Shown here: positions 55,034-64,000 of the stretch, in pieces
Numbering within the stretch: position 1 is the stretch's first letter
How the letters are laid out: every line of letters starts with the position of its first letter
Made by a program: the position numbers and the translations under genes
Notes under the pieces: generated by a model
Seen by the model: only the letters and a program-made list of their open reading frames with translations
Told to the model about the DNA's origin: nothing
Databases searched by the model: none
Assembly (NCBI GenBank): GCA_001599835.1
Contig: BCIC01000006.1
Location: 3,040,140 to 3,104,139 of the forward strand
DNA length: 64,000 nt
Source: Thermoascus crustaceus
Taxonomy: Eukaryota; Ascomycota; Eurotiomycetes; Eurotiales; Thermoascaceae
Direction of reading: 5' to 3'

Positions 55034-56038
55034 ATGTCATCTGGAGGCGCACATGGATGCGTCGCATTCAGATCGAATGCCGAGTCAAATTCTCCATCTT
55101 TAGAGAACCCGTAGCAAGTGCAGATAACCGCGAAAGACCTGCTAGACAGTCTGCCGCCGTCGACTGAAGACCGTCTCTTCACCTCAGTGAACGAGACCAA
55201 GAGGGCCATTCGCTGCCTCACAAACGATCTGAGAGAAGGAAAGAGAAGCAATGAGTTTATTGTCTTCTCTCGCGTGTCGCTCCCCGCAATGGAACAACTT
55301 GCCAAATTAAAAGGAGGTGCAAGACCGTTCACGTTCCTTCAGGAGCTCGGACGAGTGATTGTCAAACTCATTGACACGTTCCACAAGAGAGCTGCCCTGA
55401 CCCTGGCCGATATCATCAGAGACGAGACACAGCGAATGCAGCTAGCCGGCCAGCTGGACAAGAATGGCAGTGGGAGAGTGCAGGGAAACCAGGCGGGAAA
55501 GGAGCCGGATGCGTCTTGGATACCAGTCACTCTCCCTCCAGGACGCACCAGACAATAGCCATCTCTGGTCGTTGAGGTAGCGCGAACTGGGTCGTCAGCC
55601 CATCTCACCATGACCGCACATTGGTGGCTATCGAATTCCAACGGAGATGTCAAGCTTGTCGTTCTCATCGACATCAACCAGCGCCGCCCAGTGCTTACGT
55701 TCGAAATATGGGCCAACAGGCTCCAGCAGTTTGCATACCAAACGAGAAGCACCCCTGCAGGTGGGGCACGCATAACACCGACTCGTCTATAACGAGCGAC
55801 TGCCATACTTCAACTACCGCAACTACAGCAGCAGCAGGAGCAGCAGTATGATATTGACGTTCACGGTGCCCCTCTGATCTTACCTTTCCGTCATGTCTTC
55901 CTCCGAAACCCTGCGACGCCGATTGAGAGGGATATCTCGATTTCTGCCAACGACATCCCGGGAGATTGCGTGCTCTACATGGAGGGCAATCGGCTGCATC
56001 TGATGATTTCTTCGCTCACAATTGTCTGTCCTCTCTGA
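55034..56038 (+). pseudogene. 335-codon accessory gene relic, PD-(D/E)XK/Uma2-like by pattern, with three internal stops
   Basis: One frame runs from ATG 55034 to TGA 56036-56038 and is interrupted only by TAG 55112-55114, TAG 55556-55558 and TAA 55790-55792. Each follows normal protein sequence and each is one C-to-T step from a Gln codon. Blocks are ITAKDLLDSLPPSTEDRLF, SLVVEVARTGSSAHLTMTAH, WWLSNSNGDVKLVVLIDINQ, RRPVLTFEIWANRLQQFA and, after a Gln-rich run, LILPFRHVFLRNPATPIERD. The VEV...WWLxNSxGDVKLVVLI pattern resembles a fungal accessory family that I associate with the restriction-endonuclease-like (Uma2/PD-(D/E)XK) fold, with Glu of VEV and the D-x-K-like DVK as candidate core residues. 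That assignment is inference. Confidence 0.55.
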
Positions 56039-56389
56039 ATCTGGTGTATTCGGTCTCAAAGATTGGTTGTGGTTTTGCCAATGGAAAGCTTTATATAGAA
56101 TACCTAGGAGGCCACCAGCACTCTCAAGTACAGTAATAGTAGTAGAAAATCTATTGCGACATCTTACGTCTGTTAGTGTTCGGTACCATGAAAACTATAC
56201 CTGGGTACCTACTCTGAGTGATGTGCTGGTCGATGACGGTTTCTGAGATCATCGCATACTATTTCTTAATTTTCCTGACCCTTAGCAACAATTGATGGAG
56301 TTGATAGCGACAAAGTCCTAACATATAGAAAGTATATCTTCAGAAGAGATAAACAGTCGTGCATCGAGTCGGTATAGCTCGCCTGCCCT

Positions 56390-57084
56390 ATGTCCTCGGA
56401 GATCACAATGAACTACGAGAACGAGAAGCCTCCTTCCTATGATTCTTCTTTGGACTTGCTATTACGATCTTGTGACTGGGACTATGACAATAGTGAACTC
56501 AAGGAGGCTTATTCCCGGGCCTTGAAGTCAAAAAGTTTCTGGGATGCTGAACAGGGGACTTCGAAGCAAGACGACAAGAAGAAGAAGAGAAGATGCGCTG
56601 TAGGTGAATGGATATGGTAGGCTTCATCCTCGAGTCCTAATACTACAATTTAACAATACCTCGCTTACTGAGCATCCCAACACCTAATGCTTCAACTACT
56701 AATCTGATGAGTAGCAAGACTTTTACGCACCCAGCAGTCCGTATCTCGCGACAATTCTACGATATTATTATAGAGACATTCGACTCTCTTATAAAACGCA
56801 ACGAGTACCTCAATAAACGGCTAGACAGCGAAACGAAGCGGCGTTTTAAGACAGAAGACGACCTCTCCAAGACGGAAGATCAGCTCCTCAAGGCACAAAG
56901 CGAGCTCATCCAGGCACATATTGCCGCACGGATCGAAGTCTTCCAGGCAGGGGAGCAGCAGTGGGCCCTTGAGGAAAAGCTCTACTCGGAATATCAGCGC
57001 CGCGTGGAGGCCGAACGCGAGGCCGATAAACTCCGGGCCCAGATCGAGAGTGAGAGGGAAGAACGCCTGAAGGTGGAAAAATGA
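56390..57084 (+). CDS. Small coiled-coil protein of unknown function
   Basis: Exon 56390-56616 and exon 56715-57084, joined by a 98-nt intron (GTAGGC...GAGTAG), give 198 residues. The first exon is acidic then basic (SYDSSLDLLLRSCDWDYDN, then DDKKKKRRCAVGEW). The second reads RQFYDIIIETFDSLIKRNEY and then a long heptad-like helix to the end (ETKRRFKTEDDLSKTEDQL, RVEAEREADKLRAQIESERE). The strongly charged C-terminal coiled coil (about residues 95-198) suggests a dimerisation module. The KKKKRR patch could be a nuclear localisation signal. I do not recognise the family. Alternatively two separate short ORFs are used. It sits in accessory DNA beside a pseudogene. Confidence 0.5.
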
Positions 57085-58988
57085 AGTCGATTACTTGAGA
57101 GCTAATGTCAGGGCAGGCTGTGAATGTGGACCCTGTCCGTCAGAGACTTGTTTTTGGAAGGATGATCACTGCAGAGAAGGGAGATCTTTCGGTGTTGACC
57201 GAATGCTGCTTGACCTTGATAAGGTCCCATCAAATATTATGGTCTATACTGATATATATTTTATGGTCTGATGGAACAATTGCTGGCAATACTTGAGGGC
57301 CTGGATACTCTCTGCTATAGATTACTATGGGTGATGGAATGAATCATTTCAGCAGGCCTTGTAGTCATAGTCTACATTCCTTTATCAAAAGTTTTCTCAC
57401 CAAGAGCTCCATGCCTTGCAGCTTTGCCAGATGCTTATTTTATACCCATGTTGTCTTGAAGCTATCTGAACGGTATTAAACAATATGACAGGTAACAGAA
57501 CTTGATTAAAGACGTCTCACAAAAGCAACAAAAGACATTCCCTGGCAAGGGGATCCCTGATACTGGAACGAAAATTTAGCAAAGCAGGGTAGAGTAGGAT
57601 GTACCTATCCTAGGTGCCAGGTCGCATAGTACATGTACCTTGCAGAAGTATGTAGTAAACGTGAGCTTTTCGGCCACGTCCGGGACAAAGGGAGTATGAT
57701 CTCCAGGGCCGTCGTCAATTGAAAACGAACATTCGTCCTGTATTTCCATTCTACTGGGATCCGATCCAAGTAATAGGAGTAACAAATGACATTTGTAGCA
57801 GGGGGTCGCTGTTAACGGGCAGAATCGGGCGGCGAGGAAGGCGGGCTCTGCGAGCGTTGCGAGTCCACGACCTCGTGCCCGTCACACTGCAGAAGATCTT
57901 CCTGAGTCTCATCTAATACTTGTCTTCAAGAGAAAGAAGAACACGTCCGTCTGACCGCGAATCTACAGGGGACATCGATGAACACGTTTTCAGACAGGTC
58001 ATCGTTGGGGTTGAGATAGACGACCGCACTGACCGCATGTTTCGGCATCATCGCGCTTGGGTATCTACCGGCAGCTCTGCTGTACCCCACCAGGCCCAGC
58101 GTCACGGCGAGCCTCAGGGACAAGCAGTCACCAACGCTCGGGACGAACTCGTCAAGACCCCAAGATGTCCCAATCTGGCGGCTCTGAGCAGCAGGCGGTC
58201 CGGATCGACGGAGAAACCCTGCAGGTGACCGGTGGGGGCGGTTCTGCTGAAGATATCTTCTGCTAGAAAAGTTCCCAAATTTCAGAGCACGGTCCTGACT
58301 TCTGATTGCAGGCTTTGCTGCCAGCTGAAGACCCGATCTGCACTGCCATTGGCCCCTTTGGGATCTCCTTGCATGAACAGCGGTTGTCGTTCAAGCTCTC
58401 ACCGCACCGCCACCGAAAGTCGAGGGCTAACAGGCCCAGCGCCGAATCGCCCGGGCCGAAGCATACGGGACAGAGCATGTGCTAAGCTCTGCTAATGCAA
58501 AATTATTGAAATCTCTCAGAACAAATAAGAGCCTCCATCTTGTCGTCAGCTATCGTCAATCGGCGCTACGTGCCGAACAAAATTTGTCAATAACATACAC
58601 GTCGGTCAGGTTAGGCCAAAGGCTGATTGCTTCCTCGGAAAAAAAAAATAACAGTCTGATAGCTTCCACGACTCCGAAAACAGGGAAAAAAAAACGCCGC
58701 ACATGAGTGCTCGAAAACGGAAATTAGCGACAGTCGACAAAAAACGCAAACAAAAACGCTGAACGTGATAGCATCTTCCCAATGTGACATGATCTGTAAC
58801 GGCAATAACAACCATAACAAAATGAAAACGATAAAAATCATCAGTGCTGAGGAGACGGAACTCGCGTCGGCCCGACAGTTTAAACGCCCAAACTCGAAGT
58901 ATATGCTCCGTTGTTCCCGTACTGTACCCAAACAATCATTGCCATGTCGCCGTGACTTCATAAAAGACATTCTGAACGAAGAACCGCA
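57085..58988. other. Accessory interval with one membrane-segment-like remnant
   Basis: No confident gene. At about 58020-58190 the plus strand reads TALTACFGIIALGYLPAALL, then YPTRPSVTASLRDKQSPTL before a stop, resembling the last membrane helix and tail of a transporter. The upstream frame is closed by TAG and other exons were not found. The opposite strand is open for about 150 codons without an ATG. Both are weak. Confidence 0.35.
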
Positions 58989-60941
58989 TTAGTTGCACAC
59001 CTGCGGGGTTTGGCAGCGCGACAGCAGGGACGTCATGATGTCCCGGTAGGAATTCATCTGCGTCAGCTTGTACCGCTGGATCTTACCGCTCGCGGTTAGC
59101 GGGATGTCCTCCACGAAGATGACTCCACCGTCAAGCGCCTTGTAACTCGCGAGTCGCTTGCGCGCGAACATATAAACTTCGTCGGCGGTCAATCTGCGTC
59201 CCGCAAGCCCCATATTGCGCACAACAAAGGCTCTGGGAACTTCAGTGATACCGTCTTCTTGCGTCACTCCAATGACCGCAACGGCCGCGATCCCGGGATG
59301 CTGCAGGAGCACCGCTTCAATCTCAGCGGGTGCCACTTGCCATCTAGAACGCACTGTTAGAATGTGACCGCATGCAACTGGGCGCGGGAGAAAACACTGC
59401 TTACCCTCGAACTTTGATGAGCTCCTTCGCGCGTCCAACCAGATAGTATTTACCATCCCGGACAGACATGATGTCGCCCGTCCGAACCCAGCCATCCTGG
59501 TCCTTGGCTTCAGGTCCCTTCCGGTAACCGGTCAGCACACCAGGACCGCGCACATAAAGCTCGCCTGGCTCATTTTCGACATGTATCTCGTTGCCGTAGC
59601 CGTCGAGGAGCTTCACCTCATATCCTGGCGTTCGGCGTCCAACACTGGCCGCGTCGTGTTCGCCGTAGCGCATCTGGAACGCCACACCGACTTCAGTCAT
59701 TCCCCATAGCTGGGAGATGTTCGCGTCGCGGTGGAGCCTCTCTTGGCATCTTCGCATCGATACAGCGTCGATCGCTGCCCCGGCGATGCCTATGTATCGA
59801 AGCGATACCAGGAGGTGCTCGAGAGGCAGCGAGCAGCGATTAACGGCCTGGACCATCGCGGGGACCATGTACGTCTCGGTGATCCGGTAGCGGTGGATGG
59901 CGGTCACGAATTGCTCGAGATGGAACCGGGGCATCACGTAGAGGGGCTGCCCGTACCGAATGGGGAAGATGTGGCTCCACAGAGCGCCAAAGAGGTGGAA
60001 CATGGGCAGCGAGATCAACCTGGTCACCTCGTAGGGCACGTCGTACTGGATGCTCAGGTGCTGTGAGACCATGGCGTAGTGGGAGATAACCGCTGCTTTG
60101 GGAAGACCGCCTGTTCCACTGGTGGTGAACAGCGCCGCCGGCGTCGCCTTTGCCGTTTGTTCGTCGTTGAACCTGATCCAGTCGCGCTCACCATGGTGCA
60201 GAAGTTCGGCGAAGCTCAAAAAAGACCCCCTCTGGGGGAGTGCCGCGCTTTCAGCTGCATAACTGAAAGGGCTGGAGACGAGATAGCGGTCTAGACAAGC
60301 AACGGCAAGGTCATCAAAGACGCGGATCTGGCTCGGAGAGATTCCCCGGGCTTCGGCGACCTTGGCGACGGTTGGCAAGGAGTCCCCAGATGTGATGATC
60401 AACTTGGGCTCTGCCAGTTGGAAAATATGGTCCAGTTCATGCGGCTGGCTGCCGGGGTTGACGCCCATATAGACACCGCCTGAGCCAACGATGCCGTAGA
60501 ACAGCGCAGAGTATACAACCTGTCCGCTTAGTCAGTGCGTCTATTCTTTGTGTGCACGTCAAGTACTGTACATGATGGCAAAGCACATACATTGTTACCC
60601 AGGTGGACGACGACACAGTCGCCCTTTTGCACTCCAGCAGCTCTCAATCCCGCGATGAGCGCTCGTACCAGCGCCCTCAGGCGGCCCGCGGTCAACGCGC
60701 GCTCTGGGTTCTCGGCGTCGATGAAGATGGGCCGTCCTTTGTCGTATCGGACAGGACCATTGAAGGCGAAGGTGAGCAGGTCGGTGTACACGCTGCCCGG
60801 GGTGGGATACGCAGAGACCGAAGGGGAGGGGAGTCCCATGTTGGCGACAAGCTTCAGTAAACGCAGGTTCAGGCGCAGAAACCTTAACACCTTCAGGCGG
60901 ACTTGATCCCAAAAGTTGCGCGCAGCAATCGACTTGGCCAT
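58989..60941 (-). CDS. Acyl-CoA synthetase / 4-coumarate-CoA ligase-like enzyme (ANL superfamily)
   Basis: Exons 60591-60941, 59405-60519 and 58989-59343 (introns 71 and 61 nt) give 606 residues. The start is ATG 60939-60941; upstream codons in frame lack ATG. The ANL core motifs are intact in order: A3 P-loop LFTTSGTGGLPKAAVISH, A5 SQLWGMTEVG, GELYVRGPGVLTGYRKG, A7 GWVRTGDI, A8 hinge KELIKVRGWQVAPAEIE and A10 LTASGKIQRYKL with the catalytic Lys. It should activate a carboxylate as acyl-AMP and then the CoA thioester; the substrate (aromatic or fatty acid) is not readable. The N-terminal 40 residues are Leu/Arg-rich. No SKL-type PTS1 is seen (ends PQVCN). It is divergent from a TmpA-like gene. 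Confidence 0.9.
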
Positions 60942-63152
60942 GGTTCCAGGCTGGGACTTTATATCTTGCACGACTTACAATCCTTCTTTGCTGTGGTGCA
61001 AAGGACGGGTTGGTACCCGTTTTATAATTTGGAATCATGACCCTTGATATTTGGAATCGCAGCCGTCACGATTTCAAATCGCAGCAAAGCTTAACCACAG
61101 CTCTCTACCTGCCAGCTGCACTCGAGTCATACTTCGGCCGCTGTGCTGCAGGTCTGCGTGTTTCTCCAATGAGAAAACAGAAAGCCGGTGGACTCGCCGC
61201 TCCATCGGTGCGGTAGGGATCCTCGATGCTAGCGTACAGATCGACTGCACGGCCAGCTGAGCGTGCACCCGCCTGCACTGGCCAGCCAGCGAGCCCTGGT
61301 AGAAGCTAAAATGCATGCATGCAGATACAGGACAAGACGCTGTCTGTACACAGCTCAACACGACATGACCCATGGGGCCGAAAACATCGTGCAATTGGGT
61401 TGCTGCAGACTCATGCTGAGATGATCCCTTGCGTCGGTGTCCGCATCTTGATAGTAGCATCTACGTTGGGTACGACCTGACTTCCTCGTGTAGATGTGGC
61501 TAGCCTTGGCTCTGCCATTCTTCTTTTTTCGCTCCATCTCCGCTTCCCCATTTCTTCTTACCATTCTCTTTTTTGGGATTGTACTTTAACTTCACTAATT
61601 AACCTAGTCGGTGAGCAACAAACTACCAGAAACAGCCACAGCACAGACCAGATGTGGATCCAGGCGGGGAAGATCGGATCGGATCGACTTCATCGTTTAC
61701 GGCCATGTCAAACTGTGCCACCGCTTCGACCACTACCTAATCGATCGAGTGCGGCTGTCGAGTGGGACGCGACAAGATCGATTAACTAAGCACTGTCCTA
61801 TTTCCTGTCTACATGCCCAACGGTCGCTGGCCTTTTACCAGAAACGGAATATGTTATCGTCATTGTCCTGCCCCAGCCTCAGGCGATGGAACCCACTCCC
61901 TCGGGCTTCCTCCTCCGGGAATTGTTCCCCGGGAGATAGTCGGCTGTCATAGATGAACAAAACCGGTGGTGCTAGCACGCTGCGATGGATCGGGATGGCA
62001 CATCACCGACTACTGATCCATGCCCCATTTTTTGGGAACAACGAAGGAGAACTGCAGAAATGCGGCTTGGCCGGGTTGGCACTGGCAGGTGGGCATGGCA
62101 CTTTCTTCAGCAGGGACCGGTGGTCCGTCCAATTCATCATCTATCCATAATCCATCACGCTAGCTGCATTGTTTCGTCCGTTCGGCCCCAGTTCAATCGA
62201 ATCGAATTCGTCCGTGGCATGTCCTTGCCTGGTATACCTGGTCTGCTTACCGGTTTAGTCTAGATCTAGACCTGGACCCTGGACATGGTCTGGATGGCCT
62301 GATGGGTCCTTCAGCATTTAGCTTCGGTGTTTTGTTCACGCCGATGCTATCACGGACCTGAATTCATTAGTTCCTTAGTCCTTTCTGCAGCGGATGCTTC
62401 CGGGTAAATCAAGTATCGAACCCGGCACGTCATGTCAGGCTAGCTAGGGTCCGGTATGTGACTGACGATCTGATCGATTTAGGCACCTTACATGGGGACT
62501 TTGTGTACTCGGTCTCCAGGACCCTGAGACCCAAAGCGCCCCATCCGGGATTATCACTGGCCATTCTCCGCTCCTCCCTTCCCGCGGACTGCACTACGGA
62601 GTGAGTGCTACGCTGAAGGATGGTTCCAGGGTCCGGGTCCGGTGGCGACGACGGGACCGCGCCGTCATCTCCGTCCATCTAGGGCATTCATTGCCATTAG
62701 GTAGGTACATACAACCGCGGCTGTTGTGATGCGATGTGATGCGAGAAGAAGCGGAGTGGGGGTCATATGCAGTACCAATCCCCATCACTCACTAGATGTC
62801 TGCGTACCTGCCGTATCAATTTATGCCAGTCATCTGGCGATCCTGTTTCTGGCCCTGAAGGATCGTCCTGAGGAACTTAGGCACTCAGGTACTCAGGTAC
62901 TAAGTGGATGGGACGGTTTGAGGAGAACTTAAAAGCGATGAAGAGTTCCGTCCGCGTCGTCTGTTGTTGTCGCTTCTATTGACAAGATATAGAGCTCGAG
63001 AGATCAAGACTTCGCCTTGAGCGTCGTCTTCTTCCATATTGATATTTCCTCGTTTTTAGACTTTGTTCTTTTTCATTATATCCCTATATCATTGACCGGC
63101 TACGTTTGGTGTTTTCCGCTCTATCCAAGAGCAATAAAGATATCTCGACACA
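60942..63152. promoter_or_regulatory. Large divergent upstream region, acyl-CoA synthetase / TmpA-like
   Basis: A 2.2-kb region with no convincing gene. It contains GATCGGATCGGATCG near 61672-61686, ATGCATGCATGCAG near 61312-61325, TCAGGTACTCAGGTACT near 62886-62902 and a pyrimidine-rich leader before the TmpA-like ATG. TTATATCCCTATATC near 63076-63090 could serve as a TATA region. Confidence 0.4.
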
Positions 63153-64000
63153 ATGTCCGAGTCGCACCGAAGCGCTCCTGTGCATGAGCACAACAGGACG
63201 ACCTCATGTGCAAGCGATGCCACCATAACTGGCAGCACCACCTCCGAGACCAGCACCGTATGTGCCCCCAACGATGAGAAGACCATCGATGAAAAGATTA
63301 CCGAGGAGACCAGCCATGAGACAAACAACAATGAGACAACCAACAAGAAGACCGAGATTGAGAAAACAGCCGTGGAGACGAAACCTTCAGGGCTGGCCCC
63401 GTCGAACATCGACCTCGAGGCGGGCACGCCTGTCCCTGTGAAGAAGAACCCACTGGCTCCAATTCGATACTTCCTACTCAACATCTACCGCCGGCTCTTC
63501 TCATTCGTCTTCATCGCCAACCTGGTCATATTCATCGTCATCATGACCAAGGATCGGACCCTCGTCGGGCTAGTGAACGCTGCCGCGGCGAATCTCCTTG
63601 CCTGCGGCCTTGCCCGGCAGCCCCTTGTGGTGAACACCCTGTTCGTGACCGTGTGCGCTATCCCGCGATGGGCTCCTCTGCGGCTCCGCCGTATAGCAGC
63701 CAAGGTTTATCACTACGGTGGAGTCCATAGCGGATGTGGAGTTACGGCCTTCATCTGGTATGTGGGCTACGTCGGGCTCATGTCTCGGGAATATTGGTTC
63801 CCTGCCGTGCCTGGCGTCCGGTCTGTCTCGACGGCGGTGGTCGTCCTGTCATATGTGATTCTGGTACTCCTGTTGGGCATCATCGTGGTGGCACACCCGG
63901 GGTTCCGCTTCAAGAAACACGACTACTTCGAGCTTACCCACCGGTTTTCGGGATGGCTTGTCATCGCGCTCTTCTGGGCCCTGCTGCTGGTCTTCTCCAG
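63153..64000 (+). CDS. TmpA-like integral membrane protein, 5' part only
   Basis: The frame opens at ATG 63153 and is still open at the window end (282 codons visible). Residues 1-95 are hydrophilic, Thr/Glu/Lys/Asn-rich and probably cytosolic. Hydrophobic helices follow: FSFVFIANLVIFIVIMT (about 115-131), VTAFIWYVGYVGLM (about 196-210), TAVVVLSYVILVLLLGIIVV (about 228-247) and WLVIALFWALLLVFS at the edge. Diagnostic blocks include NLLACGLARQPLVVNTLF and AKVYHYGGVHSGCG, which I associate with fungal TmpA-type proteins. TmpA is a plasma-membrane flavoprotein-like protein linked to conidiation and redox signalling in Aspergillus nidulans. The expected C-terminal FAD/NAD(P)-binding part lies beyond the window, so the call depends on the N-terminal half. 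Confidence 0.7.
   Translation, partial: MSESHRSAPVHEHNRTTSCASDATITGSTTSETSTVCAPNDEKTIDEKITEETSHETNNNETTNKKTEIEKTAVETKPSGLAPSNIDLEAGTPVPVKKNPLAPIRYFLLNIYRRLFSFVFIANLVIFIVIMTKDRTLVGLVNAAAANLLACGLARQPLVVNTLFVTVCAIPRWAPLRLRRIAAKVYHYGGVHSGCGVTAFIWYVGYVGLMSREYWFPAVPGVRSVSTAVVVLSYVILVLLLGIIVVAHPGFRFKKHDYFELTHRFSGWLVIALFWALLLVFS

Noticed and set aside
61050..62930. Several 70-110 codon ORFs in the acyl-CoA synthetase/TmpA-like spacer
   Set aside because: None has protein-like composition, splice logic or a family match; treated as upstream regulatory DNA.

Overview
The window is nuclear DNA of a filamentous ascomycete, most likely an Aspergillus or a close Eurotiales relative. The evidence is the short GT-AG introns (about 35-116 nt), the compact housekeeping genes with Pezizomycotina-type architectures (Exo84, Tom20, Upf3, Ppg1, Mre11, a GH72/GEL glucanosyltransferase, an AldA-type aldehyde dehydrogenase), several Zn2Cys6 regulators, a lone dispersed 5S rRNA gene, and gene-poor tracts holding decayed retroelement and pseudogene remnants. 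All identifications come from reading the sequence; no search was run.

Layout. 0-10.4 kb: 3' part of an AhpD-like gene, an intronless Zn2Cys6 factor divergent from an AhpC/TSA peroxiredoxin, a frameshifted hypothetical gene, a broken O-methyltransferase, two copies of a duplicated 220-270 bp non-coding segment, and a five-exon Zn2Cys6 factor. 10.6-13.0 kb: a twin-ATPase ABC protein with a likely mitochondrial leader. 13.0-15.6 kb: no genes found. 15.6-28.5 kb: a dense conserved block: GH72 glucanosyltransferase, tom20, exo84, an Ufo1-like F-box/WD40/UIM protein, mre11. 28.5-32.5 kb: mostly empty. 32.5-34.1 kb: aldA. 34.1-45.4 kb: a long gene-poor tract with an 86-nt poly(C) run, the 5S gene, RT and other retroelement debris and stop-ridden pseudogenes. 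45.5-49.1 kb: a conserved island of upf3 and ppg1. 49.1-58.9 kb: accessory, AT-rich DNA with small orphan ORFs, a 335-codon open-frame relic broken by three stops, and a spliced coiled-coil gene. 59.0-64 kb: an acyl-CoA synthetase (ANL family) divergent from the 5' part of a TmpA-like membrane protein that runs off the end.

How the parts fit. Most core genes are unrelated housekeeping functions (exocytosis, mitochondrial import, cell-wall remodelling, mRNA surveillance, DNA repair, phosphatase signalling). Several form head-to-head pairs with 300-600 bp shared promoters (Zn2Cys6/peroxiredoxin, Zn2Cys6/ABC, tom20/exo84, Ufo1-like/mre11). The most suggestive association is the 3' pair: an AMP-forming synthetase beside a TmpA-like protein, two modules that are fused in the fungal TmpL family. 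The upf3-ppg1 island lies between two inverted copies of a roughly 110-bp dispersed repeat.
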